Positions 11,085-21,617 are shown, counted from the first letter of the stretch. The stretch: 64,000 nucleotides of DNA from Leguminivora glycinivorella (GCF_023078275.1 NC_062990.1:1319501-1383500); one strand, 5' to 3'. Program-made: numbers and translations. The notes: a model not told the origin generated them from the sequence alone.

Positions 11085-11318
11085 CCGTGTGGTGACGGGT
11101 TAAGAATTTCACCACCCCCTTTCTTCTCGCGGGTGTCGTAGAAGTGGACTGTGGGATATGGGTTAAATTGTGCGCGAGAGGCGAGAGGCTGGCAACCTGT
11201 CACTGCAATGTCACAATTTGGATTTCTTTCAACCCCTTTTTGCATGCACTGAAACTTAGTAGTTCATATGCTCTGCCTACCCCTTTATGGGATACAGGCG
11301 TGATTATAATTATGTATA
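11085..11318 (+). repeat. Family V interspersed repeat, copy 2
   Basis: It contains GCGGGTGTCGTAGAAGTGGA, CCTGTCACTGCAATGTCACA and CCTTTATGGGATACAGGCGT in the family order. The LTR retrotransposon was inserted into the TA-rich end of this copy, so this repeat is older than the retrotransposon. Confidence 0.7.
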
Positions 11319-11979
11319 TGACGGCGCGTTGTCGAATATTGCACCTATTTGGGTTCACATCATTAGATTAATTGCCAATGTTTGTAATTTAGCTGTTTGA
11401 TAGACTGTAATCGAATGTTATCAAGATCTTAAGTATCAAAGTATGTTATTATGATTTGTTATTAATCAAAGTAGTAAGATTGATGTTAAATTGTAGGGTA
11501 TCTTGATGTTTCGTTGACAGTTGACAACTAATTGTTTGTTATGATTGCTTAAACGTCATAATATTGTGATTGTTGATTCTTTTAAAATTCAGGGTATCTT
11601 TGAAATTAACTTGACATTGACAGTCATGAAAATATTGCGGGTAGTATTGAAATAGGAGCGGGTTGTCCCCGAATAGGGTAGCAAGATGGCGTCGACCGGT
11701 CGGCAGCTGTCATTCCGTTGACAGCTGCGCGCGGTGGTGCACGTTTTCTAACCTATTGGCTCCTAATCCGTTTTTATTGTGCCAATCCTATGTTATTTTG
11801 ATCTGAAGTGTATTGGAATAAATTCTGTGATTCGTAAACGTGTAGTACATGCTTTTATTTCCGCGTTTACACACCCTTATATCACGATGGGTGATAATAA
11901 TGGAAGTGACGATGCCCATCTTCGTGACATGTTAAAAAATAGTGACAAACGTTCCGCTGAGCCTCCTGTTGCTCCGTTA
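11319..11979 (+). repeat. 5' LTR of element 1
   Basis: It matches 16617-17277 without a gap. It contains an AAGATGGCGTCGACCGGTCG segment at 11681-11700, which includes an AAGATGGC motif of the Pho/YY1 type, and a palindrome at 11702-11728. The gag ATG at 11887 lies about 90 bp before its end. The exact end is ambiguous by 1 bp because the base after CCGTTA is T in both copies. Confidence 0.9.
11702..11728. promoter_or_regulatory. LTR palindrome with two CAGCTG E-boxes
   Basis: GCAGCTGTCA and TTGACAGCTGC form an inverted repeat around a 5-bp spacer just after the AAGATGGC motif. CAGCTG is the E-box core of bHLH proteins. It is repeated at the same place in the 3' LTR. A role in LTR promoter activity is inferred. 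Confidence 0.4.
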
Positions 11980-14900
11980 TCAGAAGTGGGATTACCTGAT
12001 GTACCTCCACAGCAGCATACAGGTCAGAATGAAAATTTTTCTCTAAATAATGAGTGCGATCGATGGAAATTTCTTTTTGAAATGCAGCAACGGAATTTAG
12101 CAGATCTAATACGTGCTATACAAGAACCGCGTGTCACTGAATCAAAAGTTTCGTTGCCTGAATTTAATCCTGATATGCAGGATAGCGATGCGCGTGCATG
12201 GTGCGAAACAGTAGACTTGTGTTTGCAAGAAAAGCCTTTGTCTGGTGGTAACCTTATAATGACCATAAGCAGAGCACTCAAAGGAAGCGCAGCAGCATGG
12301 TTAGCACAGGCTAGCTTTCCTGGAATAACATGGCCCCAGTTGAAGGATCTATTTCTTGCTCGATTCGATTTTGTGGAAACTCCTGCCGCAAATTTATGGC
12401 GACTATTCAACGGAAGCCCTAAAGAAGGCGAATGCTTGTCCGCTTACACCAGTCGATTTATGAGCGCCTTGTTGGCAAAATGGAAGTCTTTGACGACTGA
12501 ACAAATCGCGATAGCTGTAACACTAGCTCATGCTGCTAAAATAGAGCCGCGACTTCAAAGAGTGGCATTTACCACTGAAATTGAAACTCGCAACAAACTT
12601 CAGCAAGAGCTCATGGCTTTTACTTTTAGAAAAAGAGGCCCCCCTAATCAAGACAAGTCAACATCGTTTGTGGATGCAAAGAAGCCGCGCACTGATAGCT
12701 CTCGAAGATGTTACAACTGTGGAAAGCTGGGTCATGTATCTAGTGAATGTCGAGGGAACAGCAGTCGCGACACCAACACTACACGCTCCGAGAGTTCCAC
12801 TACATCTACAACTCAATCTTCGAAAGGAGACAACGATAACAAGAAGAAGATCACTCCAACCTGCTTCAAATGCGGTGAACAAGGTCACATCGCCTCACAC
12901 TGTCCTACGAAGGACGCTAAGGACAGCGATGCACGGGTCGAGCGACGGGTGGATATCTGTACCATCAAAGCAGCCACTGATCAACTTATGGACGAAACCG
13001 GTGAGAAGTTTTCATTTTGTTTCGATTCTGGTGCCGAATGCTCTTTGATAAGGGAAAGCGTAGCCAGTAGACTCTCTGGGAAAAGAATGAATTATGCTGT
13101 CAGGTTGATAGGTTTGAATGGAAATATGAATTGCAATTTCCAAATTTTGTCGACAGTAACAATTCAAGGTCATTTAGTGGAATTGTTGTTTCATGTGGTA
13201 CCAGATGAGCATATTACTGATGACATTATGGTAGGTAGGGATCTGCTTTTATTAGGCTTTTCGGTTGAGGTTTTTGCGCACAAGCTTGTTCTTAATAAAA
13301 CAAAAGTGATATCGGTCTGTAATGTAGGACAAAAAGTAAATAACTTCGAAGATATAAACTGCGATGTCTTGGGGCGTGAAAGACAACAATTGATTTCGCT
13401 GCTCGAACGTAATTCCAGTTATTTTGTTGAAGGCACGCCAACTGGTAGAGTTACTACAGGCCAATTGGAAATTAAATTGATAGACCCCAACCGTACAGTC
13501 CAACGTAGGCCTTATCGGTTGAGCCCGGATGAGAGAACTGTAGTACGTAATCAAATTAAAGAGCTTTTAGCAGCCGGCGTGATACGGGAAAGTAGTTCTC
13601 CTTTTGCCAGTCCTATGTTACTCGTGAAAAAGAAAGACGGCAGTGATAGGCTTTGTGTCGACTACCGCGAACTCAACAATAACACGGTTCCTGATAGATA
13701 TCCTCTGCCATTAATATCAGATCAAATTCAGCGCTTAGTTGGAGCGAATTACTTTACCTCCTTGGACATGGCTAGTGGATATCATCAGATACCGGTACAA
13801 GAAGAATCGATTGAGCGTACAGCTTTTGTAACTCCTGAAGGCCAATTTGAATATTTATCTATGCCGTTCGGATTACGGAACGCGCCTTCTATCTATCAAC
13901 GAGCAATTAATAAGGCCCTGGGCCCGCTTACCGAGTCCTTTGCTGTAGTTTACCTAGATGACGTAATCATTCCATCGCGAACCATTGAGGAAGGTCTTGA
14001 GCGGTTACAAGTGGTAATAAAGGCTTTGACTGATGCAGGATTCTCTTTAAATATCAAAAAATGTGCTTTCCTGAAACAGAGAGTCGAATTTTTGGGCTTT
14101 GAAGTGTCTGCAGGAGAGATAAGACCAAACCCACGTAAAATAAGAGCTTTGACTGAACTGGCGCCACCTCAAACAGTTACTCAACTACGCCAATTTATCG
14201 GTTTAGCTTCTTATTTTCGCCAATTTGTCCCCGGGTTCTCACAAAAGGCAGCCCCACTTTATGGTCTTACGTCAGGCAAAGGTAAGATTCACTGGACTCC
14301 CGAGCTTGAGAAAATCCGTAAAGAAATAATAGATATCCTCACCAACAAACCCGTACTTACTATATTTGATCCGGATCTCCCTACGGAATTACACACGGAC
14401 GCGAGCGCGGAAGGCTACGGTGCCATACTCATGCAAAAAGTTGATGGTAGATTACACGTCGTAGAATATTACAGTCGTCGGACTTCTATGGCCGAGTCCA
14501 ATTACCATTCCTACGAACTAGAGACACTCGCGATCGTGAACGCTATAAAACATTTTCGTCATTACCTGCAAGGGAAAAAGTTTTTGGTAGTTACAGACTG
14601 CAACGCGGTCAAAGCATCTAAATCAAAGTTAGATCTCACACCTCGAGTACATAGGTGGTGGTGTTTTCTACAGTCATTTGATTTTGATATTGAGTACCGA
14701 CAAGGCAAACATATGAGCCACGCGGATTTCTTCTCGCGTAATCCTTTGCCAACCCGTAAACAGGTATCTAAAGTTGAACAGAAACGAATTAATTTAACAG
14801 AAATTTCTGATACCTGGCTACAAGCCGAACAGCAAAAAGACGATGAAATCAAATCTATCATTACTAAACTCCAAAATAATGAACTCGACAGTGATATTGC

Positions 14901-16083
14901 TAAAACGTATGAAATTAGGCGTGGGTTACTATTTAGAAAAATTGACAGGAACAATAGGAGTCTTTGGTTGCCCATAGTTCCTCGGGCTTTTCAGTGGGCT
15001 ATAATAAATCACGTACATGAAAATATCATGCATTTAGGGTGGGAAAAGACCTTAGAAAAAGTCTATTGTCACTTTTGGTTTCCAAATATGAACAAATATG
15101 TTAGGAAATTTGTAGAAAATTGCATCACTTGTAGGGTTGCAAAGGGTAACTCTGGAAAGGTTCAGGCTGAATTGCACCCCATCCCTAAAGTTACTATACC
15201 ATGGCACACCATTCATATGGATGCAACGGGAAAGTTAAGCGGAAAGAAAGATACGAAAGAATACGTGTTCGTATCAATAGATGCATTCACTAAATTCGTG
15301 ATTTTATACCACACTCGAAATATTGACGCAACTAGCGCGATTAAAGCATTAAAATACAATGTTTCATTGTTTGGCGCACCTCACCGTGTTATTGCAGATC
15401 AGGGTAGATGCTTCTCAGGGAAGGACTTTAGAGACTATTGTAATGCCCATAATGTTGATTTGCATCTCATAGCAACTGGTAGTAGCCGTGCAAATGGACA
15501 GGTAGAGCGTGTTATGTCTACACTCAAAAATATGTTAACAGCTGTAGAGATAAGTAAGAATAGGTCGTGGCAAGACGCGTTGTCTGATATTCAACTAGCT
15601 ATTAATTGTACTATGAGTAGGGTAACCAAAGCAAGTCCCTTAGAGCTTTTAATAGGAAAGGTTGCTAGACCTCTAGACCTCATGACATTAGAAACAGATG
15701 AGACAGAAATCGACTTGAATTGTATAAGAGAGCGATCGGCACGAGAAATAGAGGCAAGCGGTTCTTACGAAAAGAACAGATTTGATAAAACTAAAGCCAA
15801 GGTTAAAAAATTTAAAGTTGGTGACTACGTTCTGTTGGAAAACCATGAGCGTAATCAAACAAAGTTAGACTCAAAATTTAAAGGTCCGTATTTGATAGTA
15901 GAGCTGTTGGATGGTGACAGGTATCTACTGAAGGCTCTTAACTCTAATAGGACATACAAATATGCACATGATCGCGTGCGGGCTATGCCTGAGTGCTATG
16001 TTCCTTTAGAGTTAAACGCTGGGTTGGAAGTCCCTATTGACCAAGCTGAGACAGAATGTGCCGATGACGGCGATGGTGAGTAA
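11779..16083 (+). CDS. gag-pol: gag-pol polyprotein of LTR element 1
   Basis: The frame is open from 11779, but the likely start is ATG 11887 (CACGATGG context, N-terminus M-G-D-N-N-G), giving about 1398 residues. Residue numbers here count from 11779. Two CCHC zinc knuckles (C-Y-N-C-G-K-L-G-H near 312 and C-F-K-C-G-E-Q-G-H near 362) end gag. An aspartic protease has D-S-G-A near 415. The reverse transcriptase carries Y-L-D-D at 725-728, and RNase H begins near 869 (H-T-D-A-S). Integrase has an HHCC zinc domain (about 1078-1118) and a D,D,E core (D near 1147 and 1207, E near 1243). All catalytic residues are present and there is no frameshift, so gag and pol are made as one polyprotein. This is a mobile-element protein, acting in cytoplasmic particles and the nucleus. 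Confidence 0.93.
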   Translation: MPILCYFDLKCIGINSVIRKRVVHAFISAFTHPYITMGDNNGSDDAHLRDMLKNSDKRSAEPPVAPLSEVGLPDVPPQQHTGQNENFSLNNECDRWKFLFEMQQRNLADLIRAIQEPRVTESKVSLPEFNPDMQDSDARAWCETVDLCLQEKPLSGGNLIMTISRALKGSAAAWLAQASFPGITWPQLKDLFLARFDFVETPAANLWRLFNGSPKEGECLSAYTSRFMSALLAKWKSLTTEQIAIAVTLAHAAKIEPRLQRVAFTTEIETRNKLQQELMAFTFRKRGPPNQDKSTSFVDAKKPRTDSSRRCYNCGKLGHVSSECRGNSSRDTNTTRSESSTTSTTQSSKGDNDNKKKITPTCFKCGEQGHIASHCPTKDAKDSDARVERRVDICTIKAATDQLMDETGEKFSFCFDSGAECSLIRESVASRLSGKRMNYAVRLIGLNGNMNCNFQILSTVTIQGHLVELLFHVVPDEHITDDIMVGRDLLLLGFSVEVFAHKLVLNKTKVISVCNVGQKVNNFEDINCDVLGRERQQLISLLERNSSYFVEGTPTGRVTTGQLEIKLIDPNRTVQRRPYRLSPDERTVVRNQIKELLAAGVIRESSSPFASPMLLVKKKDGSDRLCVDYRELNNNTVPDRYPLPLISDQIQRLVGANYFTSLDMASGYHQIPVQEESIERTAFVTPEGQFEYLSMPFGLRNAPSIYQRAINKALGPLTESFAVVYLDDVIIPSRTIEEGLERLQVVIKALTDAGFSLNIKKCAFLKQRVEFLGFEVSAGEIRPNPRKIRALTELAPPQTVTQLRQFIGLASYFRQFVPGFSQKAAPLYGLTSGKGKIHWTPELEKIRKEIIDILTNKPVLTIFDPDLPTELHTDASAEGYGAILMQKVDGRLHVVEYYSRRTSMAESNYHSYELETLAIVNAIKHFRHYLQGKKFLVVTDCNAVKASKSKLDLTPRVHRWWCFLQSFDFDIEYRQGKHMSHADFFSRNPLPTRKQVSKVEQKRINLTEISDTWLQAEQQKDDEIKSIITKLQNNELDSDIAKTYEIRRGLLFRKIDRNNRSLWLPIVPRAFQWAIINHVHENIMHLGWEKTLEKVYCHFWFPNMNKYVRKFVENCITCRVAKGNSGKVQAELHPIPKVTIPWHTIHMDATGKLSGKKDTKEYVFVSIDAFTKFVILYHTRNIDATSAIKALKYNVSLFGAPHRVIADQGRCFSGKDFRDYCNAHNVDLHLIATGSSRANGQVERVMSTLKNMLTAVEISKNRSWQDALSDIQLAINCTMSRVTKASPLELLIGKVARPLDLMTLETDETEIDLNCIRERSAREIEASGSYEKNRFDKTKAKVKKFKVGDYVLLENHERNQTKLDSKFKGPYLIVELLDGDRYLLKALNSNRTYKYAHDRVRAMPECYVPLELNAGLEVPIDQAETECADDGDGE
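11980..11993 (+). promoter_or_regulatory. Probable primer binding site, tRNA-Leu type
   Basis: TCAGAAGTGGGATT directly follows the LTR. It is complementary to the acceptor/T-arm 3' region of an insect tRNA-Leu as I remember it, offset a few bases from the tRNA 3' end. It lies in the gag frame and encodes S-E-V-G-L. The tRNA match is from memory and unverified. Confidence 0.5.
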
Positions 16084-16138
16084 CTTAATCACACGATACT
16101 ATTTTTGCTTTAAATCTCTACCCATGGTTTCCGTAATG

Positions 16139-16392
16139 ACATTGACTTGCCTGTGTGGCATTGACTCGCCTGTGTGGCTGTAACTCGCCTGTGTGGCTGT
16201 AACTCGCCTGTGTGGCATTGACTGGCCTGTGTGGAATTGACTGGCCTGTGTGGCATTGACTGGCCTGTGTGGCATTGATTCGCCTGTGTGGCGTTGACTG
16301 GCCTGTGTGGCACTGATAAGCCTGTGTGGCAGTGACACGCCTTTGTGGCATTGACTGACTCGCCTGTGTGGCCCTATTAGCCTGTGTGGCAT
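16139..16392 (+). repeat. 19-bp minisatellite in the 3' untranslated part of element 1
   Basis: About thirteen head-to-tail units of roughly 19 bp with the core GCCTGTGTGGCATTGACTC. Most of the variation is in the TTGACTC part; one unit carries a small insertion. A further isolated unit is at 16450-16470. Because 19 is not a multiple of three, all minus-strand frames stay open and produce meaningless repetitive ORFs. It lies between the pol stop and the 3' LTR. I see no clean polypurine tract before the 3' LTR. Confidence 0.9.
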
Positions 16393-16616
16393 TAATGAGT
16401 ATTCTTATTACTGTGTGTGACATCCCAATTTTATATTTACTTTGTGCAATTTTGACGGGCCTGTGTGGCACGAGCGTAACTTAATTTCGCCTCAGACATA
16501 TTATGTTGGTCAGGGTGACCGAGTGGTCCATAGTGTAAACCACTACCTCTTCGTTGCAGATACTGAAGATGAGACAGCCCCAGCACACGAGGACGTGTGA
16601 ATATGCAGGACGGCCG

Positions 16617-17277
16617 TGACGGCGCGTTGTCGAATATTGCACCTATTTGGGTTCACATCATTAGATTAATTGCCAATGTTTGTAATTTAGCTGTTTGATA
16701 GACTGTAATCGAATGTTATCAAGATCTTAAGTATCAAAGTATGTTATTATGATTTGTTATTAATCAAAGTAGTAAGATTGATGTTAAATTGTAGGGTATC
16801 TTGATGTTTCGTTGACAGTTGACAACTAATTGTTTGTTATGATTGCTTAAACGTCATAATATTGTGATTGTTGATTCTTTTAAAATTCAGGGTATCTTTG
16901 AAATTAACTTGACATTGACAGTCATGAAAATATTGCGGGTAGTATTGAAATAGGAGCGGGTTGTCCCCGAATAGGGTAGCAAGATGGCGTCGACCGGTCG
17001 GCAGCTGTCATTCCGTTGACAGCTGCGCGCGGTGGTGCACGTTTTCTAACCTATTGGCTCCTAATCCGTTTTTATTGTGCCAATCCTATGTTATTTTGAT
17101 CTGAAGTGTATTGGAATAAATTCTGTGATTCGTAAACGTGTAGTACATGCTTTTATTTCCGCGTTTACACACCCTTATATCACGATGGGTGATAATAATG
17201 GAAGTGACGATGCCCATCTTCGTGACATGTTAAAAAATAGTGACAAACGTTCCGCTGAGCCTCCTGTTGCTCCGTTA
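16617..17277 (+). repeat. 3' LTR of element 1
   Basis: Same length and sequence by eye as the 5' LTR, including the first part of gag. The 70-residue frame at 17077-17289 is just this duplicated gag start running into flanking DNA and is not a gene. Confidence 0.9.
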
Positions 17278-17462
17278 TATATATGTTAAAAATATGCCCA
17301 AAATATGGGTTTCATTCGAGGCAATTCAGGACCACGAAGGTTTGTTAAGATTTGATAGGAAAAGCCAGAAAAGGTAAAAAAAATGATAAAATGCTTACTG
17401 TGTCCGTCACAAACACAAAACACACCAGCTAACCCAGCAAAATGGTCTTATCTTATTAAATC

Positions 17463-17630
17463 TGCGAGGGCCCTTACGGATACACTTCGACCCATCGGGA
17501 TCTTTTGTGCACTTACCCCCTACGATCCTAAGATCCTTCAGCTATTCAGGAGCTTCTCGACCATCTCCACGTATCGGATGATAAGGCTCTTGTTCTTCAT
17601 TCTTTGTCTGGTGAGGGCGTGAGCAGAAAA
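17463..17630 (+). repeat. Interspersed repeat, second copy of the 4281-4735 family
   Basis: The reverse complement matches 4282-4322 joined to 4557-4735, without the LINE tail found there. It therefore shows the uninterrupted form of the family. Class unknown. Confidence 0.6.
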
Positions 17631-17879
17631 ATCGACAATTCACAAGATTAACAAGAATGGAATGATCAAATCTCGTAACCGTCAAGAGCAACTATTTTAT
17701 TGGTTAATCTGTCACTCATAGAAATGTTCATTCACTCATTCGTTCTATTCGTGCCAACTCTTAAAAATTTGTGTGTAACATATTCTAAAATGGCAAAAAC
17801 TATGGTAGAAGCAGACATGTAACTCCGTATAGACGGATAAAGTCTAAGAAAAAAACGTACCTCAAAACCATAATTATAA

Positions 17880-18125
17880 AGGTACGGTGGCCAAGATGGC
17901 GTTACACCTCTGGGGAACGTTCGGCTAGATGGCGCTAGTAAAAATATTTGACATTTTAACACATATCAAGCTAATAATATGGGCCAAATTGTCAAAACTG
18001 AGGTTCAAAAATTTTAAGCCTGTGTCGAGAGATGGCAGTCTATGCACTGTGATTGCACATTTTACTTTGACAGTAAGTACAGTAACTCTCTATAATACTC
18101 AATCCTCTTTGGTAGAAGCTTAGAC
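17880..18125 (+). repeat. AGATGGCG repeat family, copy 2
   Basis: Fullest copy of the family. It begins GGTACGGTGGCCAAGATGGCG-like, then GGCTAGATGGCGCTAGTA, ATGGGCCAAATTGTCAAAAC, GAGATGGCAGTCTATGCACT and TTTACTTTGACAGTAA. Copies at 7040, 20520 and 41043 share this order. Confidence 0.7.
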
Positions 18126-18129
18126 GCCA

Positions 18130-18600
18130 AACAATACTAGTGCGAAACTTATCTTTATATATTTACTACAACCACTTTACTTCAACGTAAAACGAAATTA
18201 TCAGAAAATTATCGTTCAACACCTCAACTGATAATGGCCGATAACATTAACGGTCACCGTTCGCGCCTATTTACAACTTTTTAAAAACTCAACTGTCACG
18301 GCGCTATCTATGGTCGTTTTTTTTAACGCGCGGCGTGAGTACTTAATGCCCTAATTACTTGAAAACTATAGTTTTACGAACACGAATGTGATAAGTTGTA
18401 AGTGTTTTCGATGTACTTGAATAGTAATGAAGGAGTTTTTGCAGTGACATTGTTGCTTAAGGCAGTTTTATTTTGTATGATTGTAAATCTTCTCTGAAAT
18501 GATATTGGGTTGGCTCTTGCGTGTGTACTAAGCTTTATACGACTTTATAGAATAGAAATAAAGTTGTATAAGAAAATGGGTGGTTCAATGTTAAATTATT
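18130..18600. other. Intergenic, nothing recognised
   Basis: No ORF, repeat or RNA gene that I can support. Confidence 0.4.
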
Positions 18601-18604
18601 AGCA

Positions 18605-18785
18605 AATTTATCTTGGGTGGGTGTCGTGGAAGTCGACTGGGGGGAATCGGCCTACCAACCTGTCACTGTAATATCACGATTTCGTTTTTTTTTTCAACCT
18701 CTTAATCGCTAAGTGCCACTGAAATTTGAGCAGTTTCATGTGCTCTGCCCACCCACGCTGGGAATACAGGCGTGAAATTGTGTAT
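18605..18785 (+). repeat. Family V interspersed repeat, copy 3
   Basis: It has GGGTGTCGTGGAAGTCGACT, CCTGTCACTGTAATATCACG and GGAATACAGGCGTGAAATTG. This is the same block order as 11085-11318 but more diverged. Confidence 0.65.
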
Positions 18786-18925
18786 GCATTACACTGAACT
18801 TGTCAGTTTATTTACATATAATATGTATTCTACTATATTGTACGAGTATAGTATATAGTATTTCAGAACATTGAGTTATATGACGAATACGCAAGTATTG
18901 ATTGCACAAATTCTTATACAAGAAA

Positions 18926-19414
18926 TATAAGGTCCTAATTTATTAGATGCAGATATTTTTACAGCTGATAGTACTCGGTCTCTGGAGTATATTAAACCGT
19001 GAAACATTATAGCTTTTACGATGTTTTTTTGGAGAAAACGGAAAAACAAATTTGCTACGTAAAAACACCCTGTTTATGTGATTATTAAATGAAAACTCAT
19101 TGAACAGATTCTAGTACCTCTTTTACGTACCACTTAACTGTAACTGGCCACTTCAATGACATGTGCAGTTTTCCCGCCGAACCTTTACGACATTTACAAC
19201 AAACAATTGTTGACATGACAGACAGTGTTATTGTGACATGTGATAATGCACATGATGATTTTTTTTAGACGAAATTATAATTAATTTTTTTGTTAGGAAA
19301 ATGAAATCAAAAAAGTTACATGAAAAGATTTCTTAATTTATATTTAAAGTTAATTATTTTAATGTAAAGTATCATGTGTTAAAATATCTGCAACTAATAA
19401 ATTAGGACCTTATA
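18926..19414. mobile_element. Tc1/mariner-like MITE, about 489 bp
   Basis: The ends are inverted repeats of over 30 bp (TATAAGGTCCTAATTTATTA against its complement at 19385-19414, one or two mismatches). A TA lies at each end, as expected for a Tc1/mariner TA target. There is no transposase ORF. The superfamily call rests on the TA target and end structure. Confidence 0.7.
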
Positions 19415-19439
19415 TACTGTCAAGATAGACTTAATTCAA

Positions 19440-19940
19440 GAAAAACCATAGTTTAGTTTAGTTTATTTATCTCGTTTATACAAATTTCACACAATTAAAA
19501 TTTACATTTCAGCTTATATTACTATTCGTATAACGATCGTTACAAAAGAAATAATAAAATTAAAATTACAAATAAAAATTGAAAAAAGTAGTGTGAACAA
19601 AAAAATATTAAAATGTCATATTGGTAAAAATAAAATAAATACAGGTTTAGTACTACATAGTACAAATCAAAAATAACCAATGTCAATAATACAATATAGA
19701 ATAATGAATAATGAGAAATAATAAAAAATAAATTACGGAAATGTAAGAGTAAAGCTGTAGTACTATAATTAGTACATATCAATGTCAATATTAAAATTAT
19801 AATAGAAAATAATTAATGTCTAAGAAAAATCGTCCATAATTTATTTTATTATTTGCATGTATTCTTTTACTGAGTATAGTTCCTTTTCCAACAGAAGGTT
19901 CTTCAGTCTTCGTCCGAACCTTTCCTCATTTTTTTCATTT
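19440..19940 (-). pseudogene. LINE 3' end, minus strand
   Basis: On the minus strand 19935-19828 encodes E-R-F-G-R-R-L-K-N-L-L-L-E-K and Y-S-V-K-E-Y-M, then a stop. It aligns with the end of the LINE fragment at 7818 (F-K-R-K-L-R-N-L-L-L-D-N-P-M-Y-S-V-N-E-Y-M). The rest to 19440 would be its AT-rich 3' UTR. Confidence 0.6.
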
Positions 19941-19944
19941 TTAA

Positions 19945-20515
19945 TAAAATTAACACTTACTAATTACATTTCCAACTATTTCTAATAAATCAGATACCCC
20001 TTCCCATCCGCCATTTTTTACCACAGACAATTAAGTTTTTTTTTTCTAATTCTGCCATCTCATTCGAACAATGGAATGGCGTGTGCACTGTGCAGCCATG
20101 TAATTTTACTGCATCTGTGATTACATTTGACTCGGTAACAGAAGGGCGTAAGCGCCACTGAGTTTAGTATGACTTAAGTCTATTTAGAAATAGATGGCGT
20201 TCAATGTCATAGTTACATGATGGGTCACGTGATTTTCGGTTTTTACTGTAGGATGACCTGTTTGTAACAATTGCAACAAGTTGGTAGTTAGACTTTGACC
20301 AGGCTAACTTTGCACTACCTTGACAGTTAGGATGCATAGGTGATAATCTTAAGGAATTAGCTTTTGACTTCATGTAGCGAGTTTTTTAAGCGATGTAGGT
20401 AAGTGGCATAGAACCATCCTTGGTCTACCAAGGGTTATTAAATTTATTATGATATTTTTGATAATCCTTCGTAGCTTTAGACCTTTAGTCAAGATCTCCA
20501 ATAAGAAAATAGGCT
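19945..20515. other. Intergenic, nothing recognised
   Basis: No supported ORF. The minus-strand frame 20164-20373 has no domain. Confidence 0.4.
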
Positions 20516-20519
20516 AATA

Positions 20520-20645
20520 TCATTTTAAAACATATCAATTGACATTGTCAAAACTGGGGTTCAAAAGTTTTAAGCCTGTGTCGAGAGATAGCAGTCTACG
20601 CATTGTGACTTTGACAGTAATTTGTTCAATAGAAATTCGATTTCT
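20520..20645 (+). repeat. AGATGGCG repeat family, copy 3 (partial)
   Basis: Shares TTGTCAAAACTGGGGTTCAA, AGCCTGTGTCGAGAGATAGC and TGTGACTTTGACAGTAATTT with copy 2. The 5' AGATGGCG part is missing. Confidence 0.6.
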
Positions 20646-20784
20646 TGGTAACTCCAGAAACATTTTGAGTAACGCCAGAGACACTAAAAATGTCGGTCAA
20701 AAAGGGGATTCGCCCATATACTCGATGCTCTTTGGGCTAAGTTATTTTTGCTGTTAATTGTAGATAAGATAAAAACCCCTTATT

Positions 20785-20865
20785 TGCCAAGAGTGGCACT
20801 GAAGCTTTAGTAGTTTCATGTGATCTGACTACCTCTTTATGGGACACAGGCGTGATTGTATGTAT
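20785..20865 (+). repeat. Family V interspersed repeat, copy 4 (3' part)
   Basis: Carries GCCAAGAGTGGCACTGAAGC and CTTTATGGGACACAGGCGTG, the distal third of the family, followed by a TATGTATG run. Confidence 0.6.
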
Positions 20866-21503
20866 GTATTTATGTATGTAACTAAGATAAAAAGTAAGTT
20901 TTTCAGAGCCGCCTGCAGTTTGCGTGTCACTGATTTACGTTTGCCTATTGTATTACTTTAATGGAGTTAGCTTCGCAATTTCAAGCCGTGTCGTAGCATT
21001 TTATCGTTACCAATTGGTCATAGCAAATCGGTTTAGAACCACCAGTATTATATCAAGTGTATGAAATAGTATTTTATGCAGCAGGCGTTTAAAGGAGGTC
21101 AAAAAAGACGAGCGGCGTGGGTGGGGCGCAGTATCGTTATAACAATGCGTTGCCATGGTTACAGAGCCAAACAATGCGTTTTCAGTTTTTTCGATACTGC
21201 GCGCATGCGCGGAAAGCCGACGGTCGCTGGCTTAGGGGAATAGACTTTTAAGTAGGGTTTTAAAGATCTATGCACGACCCTGTAAATGACGAATAACAGT
21301 TCGGGAGTAAAAAAACTAAATACTAGTATTACGTTGCCATGGTTACATAAGAGGCAACCTGAAAGTGACGTTTTGTGCCGGTATCCATCCATCTCGTCCC
21401 GTGGGTGTCGTATAAGGCGACAGGCGACTAAGGGAACACTGTTGGCGGCAGAATGCATGAGCAAGGCCCGCCCGTATCCTTAGGATCCTTGCTCACGAAA
21501 ACT

Positions 21504-21617
21504 GGGGCTCATTTCTCGAAACTGAAAGTTACAAGCGGAAGTCTCATTCCAACTTGTCATATTAGACAGTGACTACCACTTGTAAATTGTAACTTGTAGC
21601 TTCGAGAAATGGGCCCC
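21504..21617. mobile_element. Short MITE with GGGGCYCATTTCTCGAA ends
   Basis: Inverted ends GGGGCTCATTTCTCGAA and TTCGAGAAATGGGCCCC enclose about 80 bp that also folds back (AAGTTACAAG against CTTGTAACTT-like sequence). Non-coding. Confidence 0.7.

Larger units (their letters stand above)
11319..17277 (+). mobile_element. Complete Ty3/gypsy LTR retrotransposon (element 1)
   Basis: Two LTRs of about 661 bp (11319-11979 and 16617-17277) have equal length and look identical by eye. They start TGACGGCG and end CCGTTA, and are flanked by the 4-bp direct repeat TATA (11315-11318, 17278-17281). One uninterrupted gag-pol ORF lies between them, in the order gag, protease, reverse transcriptase, RNase H, integrase, so the element is gypsy-type. 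No env ORF is present. Unusual features are a gag start codon inside the 5' LTR, a likely tRNA-Leu-type primer site inside gag, and a minisatellite downstream of pol. Identical LTRs and an intact ORF indicate a recent insertion. Clade is likely mdg3/micropia-like, by primer type only. Confidence 0.9.

Noticed and set aside
12581..13048. 155-codon second ORF in element 1
   Set aside because: It overlaps gag in another frame and lacks the zinc-knuckle and protease motifs; a shadow.
16139..16392. Regular short repeats as a CRISPR array
   Set aside because: Units are directly adjacent without spacers, and the genome is an insect nuclear genome.
16099..16471. Three overlapping minus-strand ORFs rich in A-T-Q-A-S-Q-C-H-T-G
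   Set aside because: They are translations of the 19-bp minisatellite; a 19-bp unit keeps every frame open. No other coding support.
11319..17277. Env-bearing retrovirus (errantivirus)
   Set aside because: Between pol and the 3' LTR there is only a minisatellite and short untranslated sequence; no env ORF in either LTR element.
17077..17289. 70-codon gene after element 1
   Set aside because: It is the gag start duplicated in the 3' LTR.
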